Below are positions 34,512 to 43,375 of a DNA stretch of 51,205 bases, piece after piece. The notes beneath the pieces were generated by a model that worked only from the letters and a program-made list of their open reading frames with translations, made no database searches and had not been told where the DNA came from. How positions within the stretch are numbered: the first letter of the stretch is position 1; each line of letters starts with the position of its first letter. This DNA comes from Planctomyces sp. (lineage in GTDB: Bacteria > Planctomycetota > Planctomycetia > Planctomycetales > Planctomycetaceae), in assembly GCA_002702685.1 (NCBI GenBank), contig PABD01000109.1, positions 1 through 51,205 on the forward strand, read 5' to 3'. Made by a program: the position numbers and the translations under genes.

Positions 34512-35687
34512 ATGTCCCATGATCGATCCGACAAACCTTTCCGCAATCTCTCGCGCCGCGACTGCCTGAAGCAGATGGCTATCACCAGTGCCGGGGCAAC
34601 TCTTCTTCCCGCGTTCTTCAGCGGAATGAGACCTGCCAGGGCGGCGGAACCGGTGGCGAATGCGCAGACGGTCCTCGGACCGGTCCCCGTCGATCAACTC
34701 GGGATGACGTTGATGCACGAGCACGCCCCCACGGTCGACTGGTCGGAATTGTACGAGAAAACGCCGGGTGACCTGGACGGCATTCGTGAAGAGATGCTGA
34801 CCAACACCGCGAAGCTGCTCGATGCGTTTCATGAAACGCTCAATGACAAAACGGGCCCCGGCGCAATTGTTGAATGCACGCCGATTCGCGTTGGCCGCTA
34901 CCCACAACTGATGCAGGATCTTGCTAAGCGGACGGCCGTCCATATCATTGCGAGCACCGGGTTCTGGTGCGAAGCCGCCGCGCCGCAACACCGCTGGGCG
35001 ATTGAACTCAGTTATCCCGAGGGAGGCATCCGAAAACTGGCGGACCTCTTTGTGCGGGAAATCACACAGGGCATGGAAGACCCGACGGGTGAGTTCGGTG
35101 AGAAGTTCACCGATATCAAAGCAGGGATGATCAAAGTCGCGACCAGTACCTTTCTGCGTCCGAGCGAACGGCGCGTACACGAAGCGGCCGCGATTGCATC
35201 CATCGAAACCGGCTGTCCGATCACCACGCACACGACCACCGGCGGCGGACTCGAAGAAGCGCAGCTCTTCCTGAAGATGAAAGCGGATCCGTCACGCATC
35301 TGCATCGGTCATCAGGGGAACAAAGACGATCGTGAAAACGAGTACGCCCACGAATACCATCGCCGTCTGGCGGAACTCGGATTCAACGTGCAGTTCGATC
35401 GCGTCGGTCTCTCCAAGTACAAGCCGGACAAATGCGCCGAGCAGATCGAGCAGTTGGTCAGCAGCGGCCATACCGAACGGATCCTTGTCAGTCACGACGC
35501 CGTTCCTTACGTCTACACCAACTACGCGACCGACGAGCACGGTACGGACGGATGGGAGTACGACGCCGTCGACTTCACCGCCTGCTCGACCTCGCTGGTG
35601 GACGAACTGAAGAAACGCGATGTCAGCGACGAAACGCTCTACCAGATTCTCGTCAAGAATCCGCAACGTGTGCTGGGGTTCGCATAG
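34512..35687 (+). CDS. Tat-exported phosphotriesterase-family metalloenzyme
   Basis: A 391-residue protein. Tat signal: LSRRDCLKQMAITSAG with the twin Arg at 15-16. The mature part is an amidohydrolase barrel of the phosphotriesterase (PTE) family: HEH (H69, H71), the carbamylated lysine in MIKVAT (K208), H240 in ITTHTTT, H267 in CIGHQGN, and D329 in SHDAVPY: all six metal/catalytic positions are kept. PTE homologues hydrolyse phosphate esters or lactones; the substrate here is unknown. It probably folds with its metals in the cytoplasm and is then exported to the periplasm. It is convergent with the S4 gene. Confidence 0.9.
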   Translation: MSHDRSDKPFRNLSRRDCLKQMAITSAGATLLPAFFSGMRPARAAEPVANAQTVLGPVPVDQLGMTLMHEHAPTVDWSELYEKTPGDLDGIREEMLTNTAKLLDAFHETLNDKTGPGAIVECTPIRVGRYPQLMQDLAKRTAVHIIASTGFWCEAAAPQHRWAIELSYPEGGIRKLADLFVREITQGMEDPTGEFGEKFTDIKAGMIKVATSTFLRPSERRVHEAAAIASIETGCPITTHTTTGGGLEEAQLFLKMKADPSRICIGHQGNKDDRENEYAHEYHRRLAELGFNVQFDRVGLSKYKPDKCAEQIEQLVSSGHTERILVSHDAVPYVYTNYATDEHGTDGWEYDAVDFTACSTSLVDELKKRDVSDETLYQILVKNPQRVLGFA

Positions 35688-35708
35688 GCGCAGCTGAGAG
35701 ACGATCGA

Positions 35709-35933
35709 CTAATCGTCGAAGTCGTCGTCCGTTGCAACGACGTATTGCTCTCCGCCCAGTTCCACCACGTCGCCGGGGACCAGTTTTTTGCGTCGGCGGG
35801 TCTCGACGGCGTCGTTGACGAGGACTTCGCCGGATTGGATCAGCACCTTGGCCTGCCCTCCCGTGGAGACGACACCGATCAGTTTCAGAAACTGGTCGAG
35901 CTGAATCGATTCTTCATCGTGCGGTTGGGCCAT
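35709..35933 (-). CDS. S4 domain RNA-binding protein
   Basis: A 74-residue protein, ATG 35933. It is a single S4 fold: QLDQFLKLIGVVSTGGQAK, LIQSGEVLVNDAVETRRRKKL, VPGDVVELGG, like YaaA/YbcJ family proteins that bind structured RNA (rRNA or tRNA). A longer in-frame upstream part has the composition of non-coding DNA. It lies 22 bases from the PTE gene's stop. The function is general RNA binding; partner not known. Confidence 0.85.
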   Translation of the reverse strand: MAQPHDEESIQLDQFLKLIGVVSTGGQAKVLIQSGEVLVNDAVETRRRKKLVPGDVVELGGEQYVVATDDDFDD

Positions 35934-36190
35934 CGGGCGACTCTTCGTCGAGCGAGAGGAGGTGGGGAGGATATGTTTGCGCGCCCCTGTTATATCCTTC
36001 TCCCGGGGCGGAGAATAGCTCCCTGAAGGCGTTCCGGTCGGCGAAAGGCGACTTTCGCCACCCGTTTGACCCGTCGGGGGATCACCTTCTATCATATCGC
36101 CCCGTACCAGCGGCGGTCCGACCAATGTTCACGAGTCCCGCCCGCAATCCTTCGTATCGCCTTGACCCTCCTCCGGGAAAGTTTGAAATC

Positions 36191-37153
36191 ATGACCACCA
36201 AAGTACTGCTGACGGACCGCGGCTGGGCCGATTACGAGAACGAACGCAAGCTCCTCGCCGAGTATGGCTACGAACTCGTCACCGCGGAAGAAACCGACGA
36301 AGACTCGCTCGCGGCACTCGCGAAGGATGTCGCGGCGATCGGCACCTGTTGGGCGAAAGTAACCCGCAAGGTGATCGACAGCGCTCCCGATTGCAAAACA
36401 GTGGTGCGGTATGGGATCGGTCTCGACAACATCGATGTCGCCCGCGCGACGGAACTGGGGATGGTGGTCACGAATGTTCCCGACTACTGCGTCATCGAAG
36501 TGGCGGAGCATACCCTCGGGTTCATCCTCGCCTGTAATCGGCGGATTGTGCAGCTCAACAAAATGATGGAAGCGGGAAAATTCGAACGGATGCTGACCCC
36601 TCCGATCGTCCGTCTTGCCGGTCAGACACTGGGCCTCGTCGGCTTTGGCCGCATCGCCCGCGAAGTCTACACCCGCGCGGTCGGAATGGGGCTGAAAGTC
36701 ATTGCTTATACCCCCTCCGGCAACAACTACGGACTCGATTGCGAGATGGTCTCCTTCGACGAATTACTCAAGCGGAGCGACTACATTTCCCTGCACTCGC
36801 CGCTCACCCCGGAAACGCAGCATCTCATGGGGAGCGAACAGTTTAAGGCGATGAAGCCGACCAGCTTTCTGCTCAATACTTCCCGCGGCGGACTGGTCGA
36901 TACCGAGGCACTGAAGAAGGCCATTGACGGGGGAGAAATTGCGGGAGCGGCGCTCGATGTTTTTGAGCAGGAACCGCCCCAAATGGACGATCCATTCTGG
37001 CAGGATGACCGGGTCATCGTGACGCCTCACGCCGCCTTCGTCTCGGAGGAATCACTCGATGATTTACGCCTCCGCGCGACGCGCCAGATCATACAGGTGT
37101 TACAGGGCGAAAAACCGGACAATGTGGTTAATCCGCAGGTTTATAAAAGTTAA
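36191..37153 (+). CDS. D-2-hydroxyacid dehydrogenase (phosphoglycerate dehydrogenase-like)
   Basis: A 320-residue NAD-dependent enzyme. ATG 36191 has GGAAAG upstream. Rossmann glycine loop LVGFGRIAREVY (149-160), catalytic Arg in NTSRGGLVD (R232), Glu in EQEPP (E261) and His in VTPHAAF (H280). It reduces 2-keto acids or oxidises 2-hydroxy acids; with no ACT or regulatory C-terminal domain, it is not a classic SerA. Substrate is unknown (glycerate, phosphoglycerate or CtBP-like are options). It is the first gene of a plus-strand run but its neighbour has 180 bases of leader, so co-transcription is not certain. Confidence 0.88.
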   Translation: MTTKVLLTDRGWADYENERKLLAEYGYELVTAEETDEDSLAALAKDVAAIGTCWAKVTRKVIDSAPDCKTVVRYGIGLDNIDVARATELGMVVTNVPDYCVIEVAEHTLGFILACNRRIVQLNKMMEAGKFERMLTPPIVRLAGQTLGLVGFGRIAREVYTRAVGMGLKVIAYTPSGNNYGLDCEMVSFDELLKRSDYISLHSPLTPETQHLMGSEQFKAMKPTSFLLNTSRGGLVDTEALKKAIDGGEIAGAALDVFEQEPPQMDDPFWQDDRVIVTPHAAFVSEESLDDLRLRATRQIIQVLQGEKPDNVVNPQVYKS

Positions 37154-37255
37154 TGCCGTCGCCTGAATCGATTCAGCGCGCCCGAAGGATTCGCCAAGTA
37201 TTGGGGATAGGAGTACCGTTTCCGAGCTAAATTCAGGGTATGAAGATCCGTTAAA

Positions 37256-37285
37256 TTTCCGTCGATTGGGCCCTCCCGACGGAAA
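37256..37285 (+). other. Leader hairpin before the coiled-coil gene
   Basis: TTTCCGTC (37256-37263) and GACGGAAA (37278-37285) form an 8-base perfect stem with a 14-base loop, about 48 bases before the coiled-coil gene's start. No T-run follows. Its role is unknown. Confidence 0.3.
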
Positions 37286-37332
37286 GCAGTGTACGGATGC
37301 AGCGACTCACCCATAACCGCGAAGCATGCCCC

Positions 37333-38490
37333 ATGTCCTCGGAACTGGACCAACTCCACGAACAGCTGGAAGAGAAAGATGCGATTGTCGCAGCGCTAAC
37401 CGCCCGGTTAGAGCGCGCGGCTGAGCAACTGGACCGGCTGCATCGTCTGGGTGTGGACAGGGCTCTCATCAACTGCGCGACCACCCCCGCGCCCCCGCCT
37501 CCGCCAAAGAAACCCGCGGCCAAAACGGATCCTCTGCACGAGGACCTCGATCGACTGATCCAGCAATGGGATGCGCTGCAGGCGAACAATTCCTTCGGTC
37601 GGATTGAAATTCAGATTGGCGAAGTCCGCGATCTCATCGTGCAGCTCTCGCAGAATGTCCGCGAGCAGCAAGTCGTCGTCCAGCAGGTTCCGGTTCCGTT
37701 ACAGCCGGTGGAGCCTGCTGCTCCCGCCGCGAACCCGATTCCGGATGCGATGGGTGGACGCGCGGACGTCGAAGACGCCCACATCGAGTTGCCGGATCAA
37801 CTCTTCCAGCAACCGGCTCCAGGAATCAATCCCGCTGAGAAATACGCCAGCGGTGGCGGACTTTCCGACTGGAATTCCATCAAGCAGAATCTGCTGTCGG
37901 GCGGGGATTCCCCCGGAGGGACACTTCAACAGCCCGCGCCGATGGAGCCCGTCGCGCCCGCTGAAGTCACCGAGGCGGCGCAGAAAGAGGCGGAAGAGTC
38001 CGCCTTCCTGGCTCAACTCGCGGAGCTGATTCCCGAGGGCTTGAAGGACATCGACCTCAACGAGGCATCGCACAGTGAAATCGCCCGGGCGATCGAAGAG
38101 CGCGACGAATACATTTCCCGCCTGCTGAATTACATCACCGCTGTTCACAAGCTCGATATGAAATGGGACATTATCGCCGAGGGCCCCGCCGTGCTGCAGG
38201 AGCGGCTGGTCAATCTGCAGCATCAGCTGGAAGCCAAGCTGCGGTTGGCGGAAGTGTCCATCGCTGTCGAACGGGCCAAACTCGGCCGCGACGAAATGCG
38301 TATTCGCCAACTCGAAGCAAATGCTCAACGCATCTTGAAACGACTGGGGGTCGACCCGAGCGATCCCGAATCGATGAAAAAAGTCGAGAAGATGGATTCG
38401 AATTCCCCCCCACGAGGCCCGGGCGACGTCGCCGCAGGTGGAAACTGGCGACGACTGCTGGGACTGGGTAAAGAGGACGAGACCGAGTAA
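37333..38490 (+). CDS. Coiled-coil protein of unknown function
   Basis: A 385-residue protein, start ATG 37333. The N-terminal 45 residues form a heptad coiled coil (LDQLHEQLEEKDAIVAALTA, then RLERAAEQLDRLH), a proline run (APPPPPPKK) follows, then a second coil (LDRLIQQWDALQ, LIVQLSQNVREQQ), a Pro/Ala-rich linker, and a last long coil (VLQERLVNLQHQLEAKLRLA, then AEVSIAVERAKLGRDE). No catalytic motif and no membrane segment. It probably forms an elongated oligomer. It may belong with the vWA/ExbBD genes after it, but the gap is 177 bases, so this is only suggested. Confidence 0.6.
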   Translation: MSSELDQLHEQLEEKDAIVAALTARLERAAEQLDRLHRLGVDRALINCATTPAPPPPPKKPAAKTDPLHEDLDRLIQQWDALQANNSFGRIEIQIGEVRDLIVQLSQNVREQQVVVQQVPVPLQPVEPAAPAANPIPDAMGGRADVEDAHIELPDQLFQQPAPGINPAEKYASGGGLSDWNSIKQNLLSGGDSPGGTLQQPAPMEPVAPAEVTEAAQKEAEESAFLAQLAELIPEGLKDIDLNEASHSEIARAIEERDEYISRLLNYITAVHKLDMKWDIIAEGPAVLQERLVNLQHQLEAKLRLAEVSIAVERAKLGRDEMRIRQLEANAQRILKRLGVDPSDPESMKKVEKMDSNSPPRGPGDVAAGGNWRRLLGLGKEDETE

Positions 38491-38667
38491 GCTGTTGCCG
38501 GTCCGGGGAAGCTGTTGTTCCCTGTCGATACCTATGCCCGATGAGGCTGTCCTGCGTCCTTACCCGAAGAGAGGTGTTCCGCCCTCTTCGCCGACTGCCT
38601 ACAATAGAGGTCCTGATCAGCTGTCGGCTGCTGATCCCCCGAACGTCTTTTCGCAAGCGACCAGCGT

Positions 38668-39720
38668 ATGGCCACCTCTCAATATGAACAGCCGGAGCAC
38701 CAGGGAAGAACACTGCTGAAGAGCTGGTTCTCTTCGATCCTGCTCCATCTGCTGTTGTTCTTCGGCCTGCTCTACTGGATGGGCTCCTCCGGCACGGGGC
38801 TCGGGAACCGCAATGGTTCCCTGATGAACTTCAATAAGGTCGGTCTGGAGATTAAAACGCCTCAGATCGATCAGTTCGAACAACGGCCGGAAGACAACGC
38901 GACCCCGACTGAAACCGTAAGCAGTGAAGAATCGAACGCGACGGATCCCACCGAGTCGACGGACCCTTTCGACACCCTCCCTTCCGAGTTGACAGCGCCG
39001 ACGAATGAAGAGTCGGAGCCGGTATTGGGAATGGGACTGCCCTCATCCGTTGATTCCACATTCAATAACAGCGCGCCGCTTGGCGACAGCGTCGTGCAGT
39101 CACCGAGCGGTGATCTTCCCGCGCAGGCGACAGCTCCTTTAGGCATTGGTGAGAGTGCCTTCATGGGAATCCGGTCTCAAGGGGAACAGGTCGTTTTCCT
39201 GCTGGACCGTTCTTCGAGTATGAGCGGAACGCTGCTGGGAACGAAGGTGAGGCCCATCGACGTCGCGAAAGCCGAACTGATGCGCAGTATCAATTCATTG
39301 TCCGGTGATCATGAATTTCAGATCATTTTCTACCACGACGATACCCGCGCGTTGAACTCCGCCGAGGGGGCGATCAAGGGAATCAAAATGCTCCCTGTCT
39401 CGGAGTTGAATCTCAATCTCGCGCGAAACTTCGTCAACCAGGTGCGCGCGGAACAGGGAACGGATCACTTCCGGGCTCTTTCGCTGGCGCTCAGTCTGCA
39501 TCCGGACGTGATTTACTTCCTGACCGACGCTGACTCGAAACTGGGGTTCGACGACATCAATCGCCTGCGCCGCATGAGCCAGGGTACGGTCATCAACTGC
39601 ATCGAATTCGGTCGAGGACCGCAGCTTTCCGGAACGGGTCTCAACGAACGCAATTTCATGCAGCGCCTTTCCGATGAGACGGGCGGCGTTTATCGACATT
39701 TCAACATTACTGAGTTCTGA
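38668..39720 (+). CDS. Membrane-anchored von Willebrand factor A (vWA) domain protein
   Basis: A 350-residue protein. One N-terminal helix (SWFSSILLHLLLFFGLLYWM, residues about 19-38) is followed by a Ser/Thr/Glu-rich stalk (about 70-165) and a vWA domain (about 168-350). The MIDAS metal site is complete: LDRSSSMSG (D180, S182, S184), GTDHFRAL (Thr) and LTDADSK (Asp). vWA domains bind protein ligands by Mg2+. It is the first of four genes (with a repeat protein, ExbB and ExbD). Similar vWA-ExbB-ExbD-like groups are common in planctomycetes; the partner is not known. Confidence 0.85.
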   Translation: MATSQYEQPEHQGRTLLKSWFSSILLHLLLFFGLLYWMGSSGTGLGNRNGSLMNFNKVGLEIKTPQIDQFEQRPEDNATPTETVSSEESNATDPTESTDPFDTLPSELTAPTNEESEPVLGMGLPSSVDSTFNNSAPLGDSVVQSPSGDLPAQATAPLGIGESAFMGIRSQGEQVVFLLDRSSSMSGTLLGTKVRPIDVAKAELMRSINSLSGDHEFQIIFYHDDTRALNSAEGAIKGIKMLPVSELNLNLARNFVNQVRAEQGTDHFRALSLALSLHPDVIYFLTDADSKLGFDDINRLRRMSQGTVINCIEFGRGPQLSGTGLNERNFMQRLSDETGGVYRHFNITEF

Positions 39721-39766
39721 GCAGATTACTGACTTCTGAGCAGAACCGTGCTTTCTCCGGATTGCC

Positions 39767-40849
39767 ATGCCACCTTATCTGACCCCGATCAAATTCAGCC
39801 TTTTTCTGTTGGTCTCCCTGTGCAGTCTATCCTGCGCAGCAATCGCCTATGCGCAGGACCCTGGTTTTCTGCCGACGGATGAAATTGAAATCAGTAAGCC
39901 CAATACAGGTACGACGGCGCGCCTCAAGGGAGAGATCATCGATTTCAACGGGGAAGAGCTGCACTTTCGCGGTGGCGCCAATGAGCGCGTGCAGTACTTC
40001 TCGACGAAAGAAATCCTGCAGACCCGCTACCAGCAAAGCCCCGAGCATCAGCAGGCCGTGGAGCTTCTCGAACAGAAAAAGTATGCGGAAGCAGAACGCA
40101 TTCTTGAAACCGCAATTCATGTTGAGCCGCGCGAGTGGGTCCGGCGCGAGCTGCTGGCCCTGCAGATTCGGGCCGCGCTCGGGACCTTCGATTATGAAAA
40201 AGCCGGCAACCGGTTTATCGCACTGTGCGCCAGCGATGAAAAGACGCGACATTTCAATCTGATTCCGCTCAACTGGAGGATCCCGGAAGTCGACACGGAA
40301 CCGGGGATGGCGGTATTCGTCGGGGAAGTCCCCGAGGCCACCGCACTCCGCTGGTTTAACGATGAGGAACCCGTGGCGCAGCTGCTCGGCGCCAGCTGGC
40401 TGATGTTCCGCGAGCCTGACGATGGGAAACTGTCGCAGAAATTTGTGCAACTGACGCGAAACATGAACGATCGCATTCAACGCGCGGCCCAGATGCAGGT
40501 CTGGCGGACCCACGTCGAGGCGGGACGTTATTCTGAAATCGAACTGAAGCGATGGGAGACGCGTGTTGAAGCGACCGACGATCTGGATCGCGGCGGCCCG
40601 TACTATCTGCTGGCGACCGCCTACGCACGACAACTGCAGCACGATCGCGCGGCCGTCCGCTGGTTGTGGCTGAAGGCGAATCACGCGCCCGATCATCTGC
40701 TGTCGAGTGACGCGCAATTGCAGGCGGGCAAGGCACTCATCGAATCGGGACGTACTTCGCAGGGATTGTTCGTTTACAGGGAATTGGCGGCAGCGTATCC
40801 TGAAAGCCCCGCGGGTAAAGCGGCTCTTGAACAGATAACGTCACCGTGA
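39767..40849 (+). CDS. Secreted protein with TPR-like helical repeats
   Basis: A 360-residue protein with a signal peptide (MPPYLTPIKFSLFLLVSL, cut near AYAQDPG). A short beta region (RLKGEIIDFNGEELHFRG) precedes helical repeats with TPR pattern (QAVELLEQKKYAEAERILET, then AIHVEPREWVRRELLALQIR), and the C-terminus has a tetratricopeptide-like end (LIESGRTSQGLFVYRELAAA, then YPESPAGK). It would act in the periplasm as a binding scaffold. It lies between the vWA gene and exbB-like gene; gaps are 46 and 113 bases. Confidence 0.75.
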   Translation: MPPYLTPIKFSLFLLVSLCSLSCAAIAYAQDPGFLPTDEIEISKPNTGTTARLKGEIIDFNGEELHFRGGANERVQYFSTKEILQTRYQQSPEHQQAVELLEQKKYAEAERILETAIHVEPREWVRRELLALQIRAALGTFDYEKAGNRFIALCASDEKTRHFNLIPLNWRIPEVDTEPGMAVFVGEVPEATALRWFNDEEPVAQLLGASWLMFREPDDGKLSQKFVQLTRNMNDRIQRAAQMQVWRTHVEAGRYSEIELKRWETRVEATDDLDRGGPYYLLATAYARQLQHDRAAVRWLWLKANHAPDHLLSSDAQLQAGKALIESGRTSQGLFVYRELAAAYPESPAGKAALEQITSP

Positions 40850-40962
40850 TCAGGAGAGGATGCTCTGGCCGACTTCCCCAGTCGCGAATCATTTTCTTTC
40901 CAAGCACGCACAACTCGTTCTCCACCGGACTGCATCTGGAAGCAGTCCTTTGAAAGTTGAAG

Positions 40963-41739
40963 ATGACCTGGAAAACCGGATTCTATTTCCTGTTCTATAC
41001 TTCCCTCTGCCTGATGCCGACGGCTGCTTTCGCGCAGGAGCAACCGGCCGCGAATGAAGCGCCGCAGCTGTCTATCGAAGAGCTGATTCAGGCGGGTGGC
41101 ACCATCGGGTTCGTTATTCTATTGCTGAGCATTGCGATGATTGCGCTCGTTGTAGAACACGCACTCACCATCCGGCGCAAGGTCTTGATGCCCCCCGGGC
41201 TGGCCGAGGCTGTGCATCAGAATCTGACAGCGGGGCAGCTGGAACCCGCCAAAGTTGCTTGCCGCGAAGAGCCCAGTTTTCTCGCCAGCCTGCTTCTCGC
41301 TGGTTTGAATGAGGTGGGCCTGGGTTATGCCGTGATTGAAAAGTCGATGGAAGACGCGAGCCAGCAACAGGCAGCGCGGCTCTATCGCAAGATCGAATAT
41401 CTTTCGCTCATCAGTTCCATCGCGCCGATGCTGGGGCTGCTCGGAACCGTCTGGGGGATGATTCAGGCCTTCCTTGAATTTACCGTTCAGGAGAATCCGC
41501 TGCCGTCGGAACTTGCCCCGGGAATCTATCGCGCCCTCGTGACGACGCTGCTCGGGCTGGGAGTCGCCGTGCCGGCGCTCGCGTGTTTTGCGATTTTCCG
41601 GAATCGGATTGATGAACTCGTTGCGGAAACATCTCTGATGGCGGAGCATGTTTTCAGCAGCTGGAGACGATCGCAGGTGAAGCAGCGACAATCAGCAGCC
41701 GCTCCCACCCGATCCGCTTCTGCCGCCGATGAGGTCTGA
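40963..41739 (+). CDS. ExbB/TolQ/MotA-family proton channel protein
   Basis: A 258-residue membrane protein. ATG 40963 has GAAAG six bases upstream (a TTG at 40957 is the alternative). It begins with its own signal-like helix (KTGFYFLFYTSLCLMPTAAF ending ...AFAQEQ), then TM1 (TIGFVILLLSIAMIALVVEH), a cytoplasmic loop and two further helices (LISSIAPMLGLLGTVWGMIQ and LVTTLLGLGVAVPALACFAI). The TM2-TM3 motifs are typical of ExbB/TolQ. It forms a pentamer that uses the proton gradient to drive the TonB/TolR-like partner. The ExbD-like gene follows after 2 bases, so it is an operon. Confidence 0.92.
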   Translation: MTWKTGFYFLFYTSLCLMPTAAFAQEQPAANEAPQLSIEELIQAGGTIGFVILLLSIAMIALVVEHALTIRRKVLMPPGLAEAVHQNLTAGQLEPAKVACREEPSFLASLLLAGLNEVGLGYAVIEKSMEDASQQQAARLYRKIEYLSLISSIAPMLGLLGTVWGMIQAFLEFTVQENPLPSELAPGIYRALVTTLLGLGVAVPALACFAIFRNRIDELVAETSLMAEHVFSSWRRSQVKQRQSAAAPTRSASAADEV

Positions 41740-41741
41740 CG

Positions 41742-42146
41742 ATGCGGATTCCGACACGCGATTCCCGAAGTGGTTTTGAATTCAATGTCACCCCCCTGAT
41801 CGACATTGTCTTCCTGCTCGTCATCTTCTTTCTGGTGGCGAGTCAACTCGTGCAGCATGATTCAGCGCGCGAGGTCATCTTGCCGGACGCGGACCTTGCT
41901 CAGGAAGACAGCGCCGCCCAGCCGAACCGACTGACGATCACAGTGTCCGAAAATGAGGAGTTCTCACTCGGAGGACGTATCCTGTCGCAGATTGAACTGC
42001 TGCAGATCATTGCCCGGACCGAACCGACCGGTTCGGTCCGTTTCCGCACGGACAAGGAAGTCCCCTTCCGGTTGATTGAACCCCTTATGCATGCCTGCGC
42101 GGAACGCGGGATCTCGGACGTGAGCTTCGCCGTCAATCAGAAATGA
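41742..42146 (+). CDS. ExbD/TolR-family protein
   Basis: A 134-residue single-pass protein. The single helix holds the proton-carrying Asp: FNVTPLIDIVFLLVIFFLVA (TPLIDIVFLL). The periplasmic part (about 45-134) has the ExbD fold pattern with LTITVSENEEFSLGGR and RTDKEVPFRLIEPL. It is the energy-transducing rotor/stator partner of the ExbB-like protein, and transfers force to an outer membrane or periplasmic partner. Starts ATG 41742, two bases after the ExbB stop, with strong coupling. Confidence 0.93.
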   Translation: MRIPTRDSRSGFEFNVTPLIDIVFLLVIFFLVASQLVQHDSAREVILPDADLAQEDSAAQPNRLTITVSENEEFSLGGRILSQIELLQIIARTEPTGSVRFRTDKEVPFRLIEPLMHACAERGISDVSFAVNQK

Positions 42147-42238
42147 GTGGCGTTCCGGTCTTCAGGGGAAGTCGCTATCATTGAAGAGAGGCATCACACA
42201 CGAATTCCCCTCCCGATAGACTCAGGCAGCTACCCCTC

Positions 42239-43366
42239 ATGAAGACCCTGGAACTGGCCCAACAGCTGATCCGGTTTGAATCGACCAGTCGACTGACCAA
42301 CGTCCCCGTGACCGACTTTGTCGAAGCCCGAATGAAGGAAGCAGGCTGCGTCACCGAACGAATTGACTACATCGACAAGTTCGGCGTCGCCAAGTCGTGC
42401 GTTGTCGGCAAGAAAGGCGAGGGGACTGGCGGCCTCGGGTTCTTTGCCCATAACGATGTTGTCCCCGCCGATCCCTGGTACATCACCAGTCCCGGTCCAT
42501 TCGAGCCCGTTGTTAATGGGGATAAACTCTACGGCCGTGGCAGCTGTGATATGAAAGGTTCCCTCGCCTGCATGCTGAGCGCAACCGCAGCCGTCGACGC
42601 CTCGACGCTGAAACAGCCGGTCTACGTCACCTGCACCGCCGATGAGGAAGTCGGTTACGTCGGCGCTCGGAATGTCGTGGAACATTCGAAGTTCTACCGG
42701 GAAATGGTCGAGCATGGCACGAAGGGCATCATCGGCGAACCAACGATGCTGCAGGTGATTCACGCGCACAAGGGGACTTTCGGCTTCCGCGTGATCTCTC
42801 ATGGCATCGCCGCTCATTCCAGTACCGATAAGGGGATCAATGCCAACCTGAAAATGATTCCGTTCCTGGGAGAGCTGAAATGGATCTACGACGAAACGAT
42901 GGAAGATCCCCGCTGGCAGAATGAGGAATTCACGCCGCCAACGATCAGCTTTAACATTGGCATCAACGATAAAACATTCGCCGGCAACATCACGCCACCG
43001 CAAAGTATCTGTACCGTTTACTTCCGACCCATGCCCGGCATGGATGGAATGGAACTGATCGAGCGAGTGCGGCAACTGGCGGAACTACACGAACTGGAAT
43101 TTCAGCCGGAGCACATGAATCCGCCGTTGTACGTCGATCCTGAATCGGATTTCGTACAGGAGATGCTCAAAGTCGCGGGGCAGACGGCGTCGAAGACCGT
43201 TGCTTATGGAACGGATGGGGCCGTCTTCCAGGAACTGAAGGAGAAAGTCGTCTTCGGTCCGGGGGACATCGCCAAGGCCCACACACACGACGAATGGATC
43301 ACACTCGAACAACTGGAAGCGGGTCACCAGATGTTCGGCAAGCTGATCTCGCACTTCTGTCAGTAG
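42239..43366 (+). CDS. M20-family metallopeptidase/deacylase (ArgE/DapE-like)
   Basis: A 375-residue cytoplasmic zinc enzyme that removes an acyl group or cleaves a small peptide. Seen motifs: FFAHNDVVPADPW (H71, D73), GRGSCDMKGS (D104, bridging), TADEEVG (E136 base, E137 ligand), and a C-terminal HTHDEW with the last metal His. The dimerisation domain lies between about 180 and 290. The family includes acetylornithine deacetylase and succinyl-diaminopimelate desuccinylase; from sequence alone I cannot choose. It starts ATG 42239 with no clear ribosome site. Convergent with the epimerase gene, 9 bases between stops. Confidence 0.9.
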   Translation: MKTLELAQQLIRFESTSRLTNVPVTDFVEARMKEAGCVTERIDYIDKFGVAKSCVVGKKGEGTGGLGFFAHNDVVPADPWYITSPGPFEPVVNGDKLYGRGSCDMKGSLACMLSATAAVDASTLKQPVYVTCTADEEVGYVGARNVVEHSKFYREMVEHGTKGIIGEPTMLQVIHAHKGTFGFRVISHGIAAHSSTDKGINANLKMIPFLGELKWIYDETMEDPRWQNEEFTPPTISFNIGINDKTFAGNITPPQSICTVYFRPMPGMDGMELIERVRQLAELHELEFQPEHMNPPLYVDPESDFVQEMLKVAGQTASKTVAYGTDGAVFQELKEKVVFGPGDIAKAHTHDEWITLEQLEAGHQMFGKLISHFCQ

Positions 43367-43375
43367 AACACAGCA

